DNA of 17,503 nucleotides from Deltaproteobacteria bacterium. Lineage in GTDB: Bacteria > Desulfobacterota > Dissulfuribacteria > Dissulfuribacterales > UBA3076. The stretch's first letter is position 1. Each line of letters begins with the position of its first letter. The notes below the pieces were generated by a model that made no database searches, was not told the DNA's origin, and was given only the letters and a program-made list of their open reading frames with translations. Location of the stretch: the NCBI GenBank assembly GCA_021159445.1, contig JAGGRV010000320.1:1-17503 (forward strand), written 5' to 3'. Both the position numbers and the translations under genes were made by a program. Shown here piece after piece: positions 1-5,751 of this stretch.

Positions 1-90
1 GATCACATAACCCGTTATGCTCGCTCCTCGCGCCTTGAATACAACAAAAAATCCTGTTAATTTTTGTTCAACTTATTTATCTCCCGTTCC
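1..90 (-). mobile_element. Partial MITE-like element, copy 1, cut by the window edge
   Basis: Positions 1-90 are the reverse complement of 5193-5282 with a single mismatch over 90 bases, so this is a second, inverted copy of the short element between atpK and atpF. Its terminus CGTTCC (85-90) is followed by TTA (91-93), the same trinucleotide that flanks both ends of copy 2. The other end lies outside the window. No protein is encoded. The non-coding nature, terminal inverted repeats and short length suggest a miniature inverted-repeat element mobilised in trans. The responsible transposase is not visible here. Confidence 0.8.
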
Positions 91-107
91 TTAGCTTTGA
101 AAAATCA
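91..107 (+). repeat. 17-bp sequence shared with the atpB-atpD junction
   Basis: TTAGCTTTGAAAAATCA occurs here and again, identically, at 9867-9883, where it is the tail of a seven-base periodic repeat just before atpD. Here it directly abuts MITE copy 1, whose target appears to be TTA. The simplest reading is that the MITE inserted into a pre-existing copy of this repeat. Confidence 0.65.
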
Positions 108-210
108 AGATATTACATTAATTAATCTCTTAAACCTTCAGCTATGCTGATGGTCCTAGCTTTGCTATGCGGGTAAGTGGGAGTATTTTTTCACCGCCCG
201 CTTCGCTCAA

Positions 211-233
211 GACGCAAAGTTCGCAAAGAAAAG
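211..233 (+). repeat. Dispersed CGCAAAG-type repeat, copy a
   Basis: The segment contains GACGCAAAG and CGCAAAGAA. It resembles, in inverted orientation, the segment at 398-426, whose reverse complement contains CCGCAAAGACACAAAGAA. I have seen A-rich CGCAAAG repeats of this kind scattered in intergenic regions of environmental bacteria. Their function is unknown to me. Confidence 0.5.
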
Positions 234-240
234 ATATATT

Positions 241-263
241 TTTTCTGCTGAGAGGGCAGAAAA
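241..263 (+). repeat. Hairpin with 8-bp perfect stem
   Basis: TTTTCTGC (241-248) pairs with GCAGAAAA (256-263) across a seven-base loop. No T tract follows on either strand, so there is no sign that it acts as an intrinsic terminator. Confidence 0.5.
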
Positions 264-354
264 GAATATGCTTACGCAAAAACCATAGCATAATCATTCA
301 AAGCACATATATACCGACGAATAAAATTGTATAGTTGCCATAAGGCATTGTAGC

Positions 355-387
355 TTTTGTTTTCCTTTCTTTCAAAGGAAAACAAAA
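355..387 (+). repeat. Hairpin with 14-bp perfect stem
   Basis: TTTTGTTTTCCTTT (355-368) is perfectly complementary to 374-387 across the five-base loop CTTTC. The sequence is low in complexity (mostly purine on one arm, pyrimidine on the other). It lacks a trailing T run on either strand, so its role is unclear. Confidence 0.6.
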
Positions 388-397
388 AAGAAGTAAA

Positions 398-426
398 CTT
401 GGCGTTCTTTGTGTCTTTGCGGTAAA
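398..426 (-). repeat. Dispersed CGCAAAG-type repeat, copy b
   Basis: Read on the minus strand, this segment contains ACCGCAAAGACACAAAGAAC and is the inverted partner of the repeat at 211-233. The two copies enclose the hairpins at 241-263 and 355-387. Confidence 0.5.
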
Positions 427-441
427 CAGTATTCATACAAA

Positions 442-485
442 GACCCTTTTAGGGTCACCGTCCAAGCCACCCTTTTTAGGGGTGG
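442..485 (+). repeat. Two adjacent hairpins of similar design
   Basis: GACCC (442-446) pairs with GGGTC (452-456) over TTTTA. CCACCC (467-472) pairs with GGGTGG (480-485) over TTTTTAG. Both have a CCC-T-run-GGG layout, suggesting one motif duplicated or two variants of a small palindromic repeat. Confidence 0.5.
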
Positions 486-550
486 TAATTGACTAGAAAT
501 AACACCCAATGGGTAAATGTTTGTAATAGCAAAACATACTGTAATCATTA

Positions 551-585
551 AACTAATAACTAACAGCTAAAGGCTAATCGCTCAA
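551..585 (-). repeat. Seven-base periodic repeat, copy 1
   Basis: Read on the minus strand, the units are TAGCCTT, TAGCTGT, TAGTTAT and TAGTTTA, preceded by GCGAT. The same GCGAT lead-in and TAGCTGT unit occur at 9840-9874 on the plus strand, so this is an inverted copy of that family. Confidence 0.6.
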
Positions 586-605
586 CCTAGGTTAGATTAA
601 GAAAG

Positions 606-641
606 GCCGGATGGTATAATTCCATGCCTCCATAATCCGGC
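606..641 (+). promoter_or_regulatory. Possible promoter or operator upstream of sixA
   Basis: A perfect 7-bp inverted repeat, GCCGGAT (606-612) and ATCCGGC (635-641), encloses TATAAT (615-620). An inverted repeat spanning a -10 box could be an operator. The -35 candidate TTAGAT (592-597), 17 bases upstream, matches the consensus poorly, so the promoter call is tentative. Confidence 0.25.
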
Positions 642-784
642 TCGATATGAGGAGGATTTTGGTTGAATGTTACCATTTAGTCTATAAATAATAAAGGTAG
701 GGGTCTCACGACTTGAAACTTGAAAAAGGAGAACATTATTTTATACTCAAAGGATATTTCAAAATTGAAAGGATGGCATACTTC

Positions 785-1246
785 ATGGCACTTTTTCTGG
801 TTCAGCACGGCAAAAGCCTGTCAAAAGATAAAGACCCCGAACAGGGTCTCTCAGAGGAAGGCATCTCAGAGATTGAGCAAATCGCAAAAGTCGCCAAGGG
901 ATACGGTGTCCACGTATCTCGCATTATACATAGCGGAAAGAAAAGGGCACGACAGACCGCGGATATCTTTGCATCTTCCTTGGAGCCTGGGGATGGTGTC
1001 CAGGGAAGCAGTGGATTGAAGCCGTTGGATGATGTGTCGGCCTTTGCTGGTAAAATAAACAGTGAAGACAATGTCATGCTTGTAGGTCATCTGCCATTTA
1101 TGGAGAGGCTGACTTCTTACCTTATAACAGGATCAACTGATAAGCCGGTATTCAAGTTCCAGAACGGCGGCATTGTATGCATGGATACAGATCGGGATAG
1201 CCGGTTTTGGCTTATCATGTGGGCACTCATGCCTAAGATTGGGTAG
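785..1246 (+). CDS. sixA: SixA-like phosphohistidine phosphatase
   Basis: This 153-residue protein belongs to the histidine phosphatase superfamily. Family members remove phosphate from phosphohistidine, for example on sensor-kinase HPt domains, in the cytoplasm. The N-terminus MALFLVQHGKS carries the catalytic histidine H8 in a QHG rather than the usual RHG motif. The segment HSGKKRARQTA (49-59) matches the family's second block, and GHLPFM holds the second catalytic histidine, H102. I chose ATG 785 because it places the motif at residues 7-9 as in SixA and has GAAAGGA 11 bases upstream. An in-frame ATG at 773 sits directly on that site, and a TTG at 713 would add 24 residues that do not look like the family. 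The gene stands alone, about 200 bases before the ATPase operon. A link to ATPase regulation is not supported beyond proximity. Confidence 0.8.
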   Translation: MALFLVQHGKSLSKDKDPEQGLSEEGISEIEQIAKVAKGYGVHVSRIIHSGKKRARQTADIFASSLEPGDGVQGSSGLKPLDDVSAFAGKINSEDNVMLVGHLPFMERLTSYLITGSTDKPVFKFQNGGIVCMDTDRDSRFWLIMWALMPKIG

Positions 1247-1298
1247 AAAGTGCCGGATTGATTCCGCTGAAAACACCCCATCTGCGGCGTTGCATAAG

Positions 1299-1361
1299 AG
1301 CTGAAAGCCTGAAGCTGAAAGCGGTTAATTACGATAGCTCTCTTATCTTTGAGCTTTGAGC
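1299..1361 (+). repeat. Seven-base periodic repeats between sixA and the ATPase operon
   Basis: Positions 1299-1326 contain the seven-base units AGCTGAA, AGCCTGA, AGCTGAA and AGCGGTT in succession. Positions 1348-1361 hold two tandem TTTGAGC units. Both have the seven-base period seen at 551-585 and 9840-9874, though the unit sequences differ. Confidence 0.55.
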
Positions 1362-1401
1362 TGATTTCGCCATTCACACAAAACAATTTACACTGGCAAA
1401 A

Positions 1402-1430
1402 TTGACATCCCTGCAATTGATCACTAATCT
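1402..1430 (+). promoter_or_regulatory. Candidate sigma-70 promoter for the ATPase operon
   Basis: A perfect TTGACA (1402-1407) is followed after exactly 17 bases by TAATCT (1425-1430), which keeps the T1, A2 and T6 positions of the -10 consensus. Transcription would start near 1437, only about eight bases before the ATG at 1445 and inside the ribosome-binding site AAAAAGGG (1434-1441). That short leader is a weakness of the call. Confidence 0.35.
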
Positions 1431-1444
1431 TTTAAAAAGGGCTG

Positions 1445-1780
1445 ATGAAACCGGAAATCGATCAAATAATATCTTGTGATGAGGTAGCCAGGGCCACTGT
1501 TAATAATGCAAAAAAAGAGGCGGATGACTTGGTGGCTAAAGCGAAGCAAGATACCAACACTTTGCAATCCGAGCTTGAAGCAAGACTTGATGAAGTGAGA
1601 AAGAGCGAGATTGCCCCTATTCTTGAAGAAAGTCAGATACAGGCCCAGGAGACTATGGCACAGGCAGACAGATACATCCAGGGGCTTAAAGACCGGGTGG
1701 CCCTCAGGAAGGCCCGGATAGTCGAAGATTTTATTTCAGAGGCCCTGGGAGAGGCGTGGTCCCAAAAACGAGAATCGTAA
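1445..1780 (+). CDS. A/V-type ATPase subunit H (peripheral stalk, G/H-like)
   Basis: The 111-residue product is highly charged and almost entirely predicted coiled coil, with the KKEADDLVAKAKQD heptad pattern typical of peripheral-stalk subunits of A/V-type ATPases (AhaH, or NtpF in Enterococcus). In known complexes this subunit pairs with subunit E to form the outer stalk joining the catalytic head to membrane subunit I. Start ATG 1445 is preceded by AAAAAGGG at 1434-1441. It is the first gene of the cluster and lies 10 bases before subunit C. Sequence is weakly conserved in this family, so the call rests on length, coiled-coil composition and position in the operon. There is no transmembrane segment. 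Confidence 0.75.
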   Translation: MKPEIDQIISCDEVARATVNNAKKEADDLVAKAKQDTNTLQSELEARLDEVRKSEIAPILEESQIQAQETMAQADRYIQGLKDRVALRKARIVEDFISEALGEAWSQKRES

Positions 1781-1790
1781 AACAGCAATT

Positions 1791-2858
1791 ATGATACTGG
1801 CCGCAGCCAGATATGCCTATCCAAATGCAAAAGTGAGGGCCCTTCGCAGCAGGCGGCTTACTGCCCAAGACCGCCACTTTCTTCTGGAGGCAAGAGATTT
1901 TTCTTCCTTTCTGGCATATCTTGCTACCACATCCTATGGTCCTGTGCTCCCAGACCTTGAAGATGGGGTATCTGATCCAGGGATACTGGAACGCCGACTG
2001 GCCCGGTCCCTTATGGAGGACTATGCCAAGGTTGCAAGGTCCTTGCGTGGGAAAAGGCAGCAAGAGCTGGTCCTTGCTCTCTTTTCACGTTTTGAGGCAG
2101 AAAATCTCAAGGTCCTCTTGCGCGCCATGTTTTCTGGACTTGAGAAACAGGCTGTTTCACACCTCCTTTATCCGCTGGGGAAACTGAGCGCCTTGCCGTG
2201 GGATGACCTCTGGGCATGTAACAATCCCGCAGAGATTGCAGATCTCCTGATCCGCAATCCTTTTGGACAGGCGCTTAGACATGCCATTCCCCAGTATAAT
2301 GTCCAGGGGAGACTCTTTCCCCTGGAAATGGCCCTGGACCTATCCTGCTTTCAAAGACTAAGACAGGCCATCTTCGGCCTGAGGAGCAGATCTGACAGAA
2401 AAGCTGCGAAAAGGATCTTAGGACCTTATGTAGATATCCTAAACATCTCGTGGGTAATAAGACTCAAAATTCACTATGGGTTGAGCCATGAAGAGATAGT
2501 CAACTACAGTCTCCCCGGGGGTGATCTGCTCACACTCTCACACCTGCACCGGTTGGCACGGGCAGAGGACATCTCCTCGTTTCTGGAACAGATGCCGCGC
2601 TCCCTCCAAAAAGAGGTTCAAGAAGTCCATGAGTGGGATGATTTTCACCTGCATCTCGAGACGTGGTTTCTTCGTCTCCTTGCTCGATTCTTTATGGGGC
2701 CGCCGTTTCATATCGGCATAGAGATAGCCTTTCTTCTGGAAAAGGAAATGGAACTTACAAGTATTATTACTTTGCTTGAGGCAAAGGCACAGGGACTCTC
2801 CTCCGAGGAAGCTGAAAAGAGGCTTCCCGAGCAGCTTTCGATGGTTGCTTATGTTTAG
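1791..2858 (+). CDS. atpC: A/V-type ATPase subunit C (AC39/V0d family)
   Basis: The 355-residue protein matches the AC39/V0d family. The N-terminal RYAYPNAKVRALRSRRL block is characteristic, followed by an all-helical soluble body. In Thermus and Enterococcus enzymes subunit C is the funnel-shaped socket that seats the central stalk (D and F) on the membrane ring. The length is normal for bacterial members (about 320-360). Start ATG 1791 gives the expected N-terminus, although no Shine-Dalgarno sequence is evident, so translation may depend on coupling to subunit H, which ends 10 bases upstream. Its 3' end overlaps the start of atpI by 8 bases. Having C ahead of I differs from the Enterococcus ntp order, where C follows E. 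Confidence 0.9.
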   Translation: MILAAARYAYPNAKVRALRSRRLTAQDRHFLLEARDFSSFLAYLATTSYGPVLPDLEDGVSDPGILERRLARSLMEDYAKVARSLRGKRQQELVLALFSRFEAENLKVLLRAMFSGLEKQAVSHLLYPLGKLSALPWDDLWACNNPAEIADLLIRNPFGQALRHAIPQYNVQGRLFPLEMALDLSCFQRLRQAIFGLRSRSDRKAAKRILGPYVDILNISWVIRLKIHYGLSHEEIVNYSLPGGDLLTLSHLHRLARAEDISSFLEQMPRSLQKEVQEVHEWDDFHLHLETWFLRLLARFFMGPPFHIGIEIAFLLEKEMELTSIITLLEAKAQGLSSEEAEKRLPEQLSMVAYV

Positions 2859-4827
2859 ACCTGTCAAGCTTACGAGGCTGACCATCCAGGCCCCTGAAGA
2901 CCAGATCTCGGCAGTCATGGCTATCCTGGGAGACCTCCGCCTCCTTCATCTGATCAGGGTGGAAGAGACCCATCTTGGTCACCTGGGTTATGTAGCCCAT
3001 ATTGATACATCTCTCCTTGAACACTACGACAGCCTGCTTGCCAGGGCAAACAGGCTGCTGAGAGATCTGGGGCCAACAGATCCTTCTTCCGGCATCAGAA
3101 AGGTACCCCGGCCGGACAAGGCCGTCTTTCGTCTGGAGGAGGACCTTGCGCGCATAGAAACTGAGGCATTGGAACCCCTGGAGCGGAAAAAAAAGGCAAA
3201 AAATGCCATTTCTGAACATGAAGCCCTGATTGCCAGGTTACAGCTCCTGGAACCTGCAGGGATAGACCTTGACCGCCTGGATGACCTGAAATACGTGACA
3301 TGGAGGGCCGGACTGATCCCTGAAGAGAATCTCAATAAGCTGGAACAGAGCCTTGTGGATACGCATCACACCCTCATCCCAATCGGCCGCAAGGAACGAA
3401 GGGCAGTCCTGCTGGCCATGTCTCTAAAAGAAGATGAAGAGGTGCTCTTACGGGCGCTTAAGAGCGCCTTCTGTGACCCTTTGGAGCTGCCTCCCGGGAT
3501 TCATGGTACTATAGAAAAGGCACTGGATCGATTGTCCGATGAGCTGGAGCATTTAAAGACCGAGCTTGCCGGCCTTGATACCGAAGGGGCAGAGCTTACC
3601 CGGAAATACGGTACAAGGCTCAAATATCTGCGTGAGGAGATACTGCTTGCCCGGCAGCTCCTTAAGGCCCAGGCCAAATTTGGACAGATCGATCACACAT
3701 ATCTACTTACAGGGTGGATACCGGTCGCACTCTTTGAGGAACTAAAGAAGCGGATTATCAAGGCCACGTCCGGCAATGTCCTGGTGGATCAGGTGGACCC
3801 AAAGGACATAAAAGAAGTCCGGTCCGGTATCCTCAAGATACCCATACTTTTCAATAACCCCATGCTTATCCGCCCCTTTGAACGGTTGACCACCCTGTAT
3901 GGCACCCCTTCCTATGAAGAGGTGGAGCCCACGGTCTTTCTTGCAGTGAGTTTCCTTCTCCTTTTCGGGATGATGTTCGGGGACATGGGGCACGGGGCCA
4001 TACTCTGTGGTATAGGCTACTATGTATTCAGAAAGATGTACCGTTACATAGATTATGGAATTATACTCATGGAGTGTGGGGTGTCGTCCATGATATTCGG
4101 TCTCCTTTACGGTAGTGTTTTTGGTATGGAAAATCTTTTCCCAGCGCTCTGGATGCACCCAATGGATGAGATCAACCGCTTTATGGTGATGTCGGCCTTT
4201 CTTGGGATCGGTGTTATCAGCCTGGGACTGATCCTCAATCTTATAAACGTCATCCGTCAGCACCGTTACGGAGAGCTTCTGTCAACATCCGGTCTGGCAG
4301 GTGCCTTGCTTTACTGGCTTGGTGTGGGCCTTGTTGCGCGTTATCTCCTATCAGGAGGGCTTAGCCCCTTTGAAGTGATATTTGCCAAGGTGGCAGCAGG
4401 AGCGCTGATCATCCTGATGATCCTCCAGCGGCCGGTCAGGGCCGTGCTGGCACAGCGCCGCAAGGAGGAGAAATGGAGGCATCTCCCGCCAGGCTTTGGG
4501 GGCACTATTCTGGAATCATTTATAGAAGTACTTGATGACCTCCTGAGATACCTTGCCAACACTGTATCCTTTGTCCGTGTTGCGGCCTTTGCCCTCACCC
4601 ACGCGGGCCTCTTTATAGCGGTATTTTCCCTGGCGGATATGGTAAGGGGCGTCCATGGCGGGGGACTCTTTTACTGGGTAACCTTGATAATCGGCAATGT
4701 GTTCATAATAGCCCTTGAAGGCATGGTAGTATCCATACAGACAATACGACTTGAGTACTATGAATTTTTCAGCAAGTTTTTCCGGGGAGGGGGAAAGCCT
4801 TTTCAGCCTCTCCTTGAAGAGGAATAA
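2851..4827 (+). CDS. atpI: A/V-type ATPase subunit I (membrane stator, a-subunit)
   Basis: The 658-residue product has the two-part layout of subunit I/a: a soluble N-terminal half (about 1-350) with long coiled-coil stretches, then a membrane half with about seven or eight hydrophobic segments. Diagnostic motifs are GMMFGDMGHG (373-382) and SFVRVAAFALTHAGL near 573-587. R576 corresponds to the essential stator arginine that faces the rotor-ring glutamate. The subunit provides the ion half-channels and anchors the peripheral stalks. I chose ATG 2851, which overlaps the atpC stop as ATGTTTAG and starts MFRPVKLTRLTIQAPE, a typical family N-terminus. An in-frame upstream ATG at 2776 would add 25 basic residues read from inside atpC. 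No strong ribosome-binding site is visible, consistent with translational coupling. Confidence 0.93.
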   Translation: MFRPVKLTRLTIQAPEDQISAVMAILGDLRLLHLIRVEETHLGHLGYVAHIDTSLLEHYDSLLARANRLLRDLGPTDPSSGIRKVPRPDKAVFRLEEDLARIETEALEPLERKKKAKNAISEHEALIARLQLLEPAGIDLDRLDDLKYVTWRAGLIPEENLNKLEQSLVDTHHTLIPIGRKERRAVLLAMSLKEDEEVLLRALKSAFCDPLELPPGIHGTIEKALDRLSDELEHLKTELAGLDTEGAELTRKYGTRLKYLREEILLARQLLKAQAKFGQIDHTYLLTGWIPVALFEELKKRIIKATSGNVLVDQVDPKDIKEVRSGILKIPILFNNPMLIRPFERLTTLYGTPSYEEVEPTVFLAVSFLLLFGMMFGDMGHGAILCGIGYYVFRKMYRYIDYGIILMECGVSSMIFGLLYGSVFGMENLFPALWMHPMDEINRFMVMSAFLGIGVISLGLILNLINVIRQHRYGELLSTSGLAGALLYWLGVGLVARYLLSGGLSPFEVIFAKVAAGALIILMILQRPVRAVLAQRRKEEKWRHLPPGFGGTILESFIEVLDDLLRYLANTVSFVRVAAFALTHAGLFIAVFSLADMVRGVHGGGLFYWVTLIIGNVFIIALEGMVVSIQTIRLEYYEFFSKFFRGGGKPFQPLLEEE

Positions 4828-4830
4828 ATT

Positions 4831-4836
4831 AGGAGG
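4831..4836 (+). promoter_or_regulatory. Strong ribosome-binding site for atpK
   Basis: A perfect AGGAGG lies nine bases before the atpK ATG (4846). It is the strongest such site in the operon and fits the need for many c-subunit copies per complex. Confidence 0.75.
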
Positions 4837-4845
4837 CATCTACCA

Positions 4846-5163
4846 ATGAGGATTAAACGGCCTTTGTTGTGGATATCGGGTTGGTTTTTAACCTTACTTC
4901 CGTGCATTGTCTGGGCACAGGAAGCTGCCAAGGCAGGGGCATCCCCTGAGACAGCAAAATGGGGATATATCTCTGCTGCCCTAGCTGTTGGAGCATCCTC
5001 CCTCGGCGCAGGAATAGCCGTTGCATTGGTGGGATCTGCCGCAATGGGGGCTGTCAGTGAAAGGCCTGAGATGGCAGGCCGTGCCTTGATTTTCGTGGGC
5101 CTGGCAGAGGGAATAGCAATCTATGGACTTATTGTGGCTATCATGATCCTGGGGAAGCTATAG
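4846..5163 (+). CDS. atpK: A/V-type ATPase subunit K (proteolipid, c-ring)
   Basis: The 105-residue precursor has a predicted cleavable signal peptide (basic MRIKR, hydrophobic core, likely cleavage VWA-QE after residue 24), leaving about 81 residues with one two-helix hairpin. Helix 1 has the glycine-rich SSLGAGIAVALVG pattern. Helix 2 carries the ion-binding glutamate E88 in GLAEGIAIYG, with Y93 five residues later. Multiple copies form the rotor ring that turns against subunit I. The single-hairpin size contrasts with the four-helix NtpK of Enterococcus. The Thr-Gln pair following the glutamate position in many A/V rings is replaced by Gly-Ile, and the helix-1 Gln seen in Na+ rings is absent, so H+ is the likelier coupling ion (inference). 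Spacing to atpI is 18 bases. Its stop codon is the first three bases of the palindromic element downstream. Confidence 0.92.
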   Translation: MRIKRPLLWISGWFLTLLPCIVWAQEAAKAGASPETAKWGYISAALAVGASSLGAGIAVALVGSAAMGAVSERPEMAGRALIFVGLAEGIAIYGLIVAIMILGKL

Positions 5164-5418
5164 ATTTCCATATATCCAATTTCACTGCGTTAGGAACGGG
5201 AGATAAATAAGTTGAACAAAAATTAATAGGATTTTTTGTTGTATTCAAGGCGCGAGGAGCGAGCATAACGGGTTATGTGATCGACGAGCAACGAAGAAGA
5301 CGGCAAAAAAGACATTAATTTGTTCAAGTTATTTATTGTACGTTCCTTATCGGTCGTCGGAGTATTACAATACGCCTTCCTCCCTCTGGCCTTGTGAAAT
5401 TGGATATCTGAAAATCTA
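5161..5418. repeat. Palindromic element split by a MITE insertion, between atpK and atpF
   Basis: Positions 5161-5185 and 5394-5418 are 25-base inverted arms with only two mismatches. Removing the inner insertion (5193-5346 plus one TTA) leaves a continuous element of about 101 bases with a short internal palindrome, GTATT-AC-AATAC (5363-5374). The left arm begins with the TAG stop codon of atpK. TA dinucleotides border both ends, which could be a target duplication. It appears to be an older MITE or large REP-like element into which the inner element later inserted. Confidence 0.7.
5193..5346 (+). mobile_element. MITE-like element, full copy 2, flanked by TTA
   Basis: A 154-bp non-coding element has termini GGAACG and CGTTCC. 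Its ends form imperfect inverted repeats of about 35 bases (5193-5227 against 5312-5346) sharing GGAACG, ATAAATAA and TTGAACAAA in order. It is bordered by TTA on both sides (5190-5192 and 5347-5349). Those trinucleotides are direct, not inverted, so they look like a 3-bp target-site duplication. Positions 5193-5282 match the partial copy at 1-90 with one mismatch, indicating recent spread. It lies inside the operon, so any atpK-atpF read-through transcript would contain a large stem. Confidence 0.8.
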
Positions 5419-5437
5419 TTAAGATGGTGCTTAGAAT

Positions 5438-5737
5438 ATGCACATCCTGGTCATAGCAGATCATCTAACATGTATGGCCTTCTCCCTGGGAGGCATAGAT
5501 ACGCGAACGGTCAAGACCAGGGAGGATGCCGTGGCTGCCCTGGAGTCTGCACAGAACAGCCCTGACATCGGCCTGGTGTTGATCACTGAAAGGATAGCTG
5601 GCTCCGTTCGTTCAAAGGTGGATGAAATGGTTTTTAAACTCCATAAGCCCCTGGTGGTGGAGATCCCGGATACAGAGGGCCCTTTGCCGGGTCGACCATC
5701 CACAGGGGAACTTATGGTAAGCCTGATGGGACGCTAA
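5438..5737 (+). CDS. atpF: A/V-type ATPase subunit F (central stalk)
   Basis: The 99-residue protein begins MHILVIADHLTCMAFSLGG and contains DIGLVLITERIA, the two signature blocks of subunit F (NtpG in Enterococcus). The fold is a small Rossmann-like domain that binds subunit D in the rotating central stalk and helps modulate activity. Length is normal (about 100). The gene begins 20 bases after the palindromic element and has no clear Shine-Dalgarno sequence, only AAGATGG some distance upstream. Its expression could therefore be affected by the repeat structure between it and atpK. It is followed 14 bases later by atpE. F before E is the reverse of the Enterococcus ntp order. Confidence 0.88.
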   Translation: MHILVIADHLTCMAFSLGGIDTRTVKTREDAVAALESAQNSPDIGLVLITERIAGSVRSKVDEMVFKLHKPLVVEIPDTEGPLPGRPSTGELMVSLMGR

Positions 5738-5751
5738 GAAGGAGAAATGTC

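Larger units (their letters stand above)
91..784. other. Repeat-rich intergenic region without a convincing gene
   Basis: This stretch of about 690 bases has no credible long ORF. It holds a short sequence shared with the atpB/atpD junction (91-107), an inverted pair of CGCAAAG-type repeats (211-233 and 398-426), four hairpins (241-263, 355-387, 442-456, 467-485), a seven-base periodic repeat (551-585), an inverted repeat around a TATAAT box (606-641) and an orphan AGGAGG (650-655). It looks like a sink for small dispersed elements upstream of sixA. None of the hairpins is followed by a T tract, so I do not call them terminators. Confidence 0.6.

Noticed and set aside
355..485. Hairpins considered as intrinsic terminators
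   Set aside because: None has a T tract after the stem on either strand and no gene ends just before them within the window.
1..712. tRNA, rRNA or riboswitch in the left intergenic region
   Set aside because: I found no cloverleaf-like stems with T-loop GTTCRA signatures, no rRNA words and no recognised riboswitch core.
713..784. Longer sixA start at TTG 713 or ATG 773
   Set aside because: The added residues do not fit the family, whose catalytic motif sits near residue 8; ATG 773 has its purine-rich site directly abutting the codon.
2538..3219. Two overlapping minus-strand ORFs across the atpC-atpI junction
   Set aside because: They are antisense to two well-identified genes and their products look random.
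3742..4263. Minus-strand ORF of 173 codons opposite atpI
   Set aside because: It is histidine- and tyrosine-rich, as expected for the antisense of membrane-segment codons, and has no independent start signal or family match.
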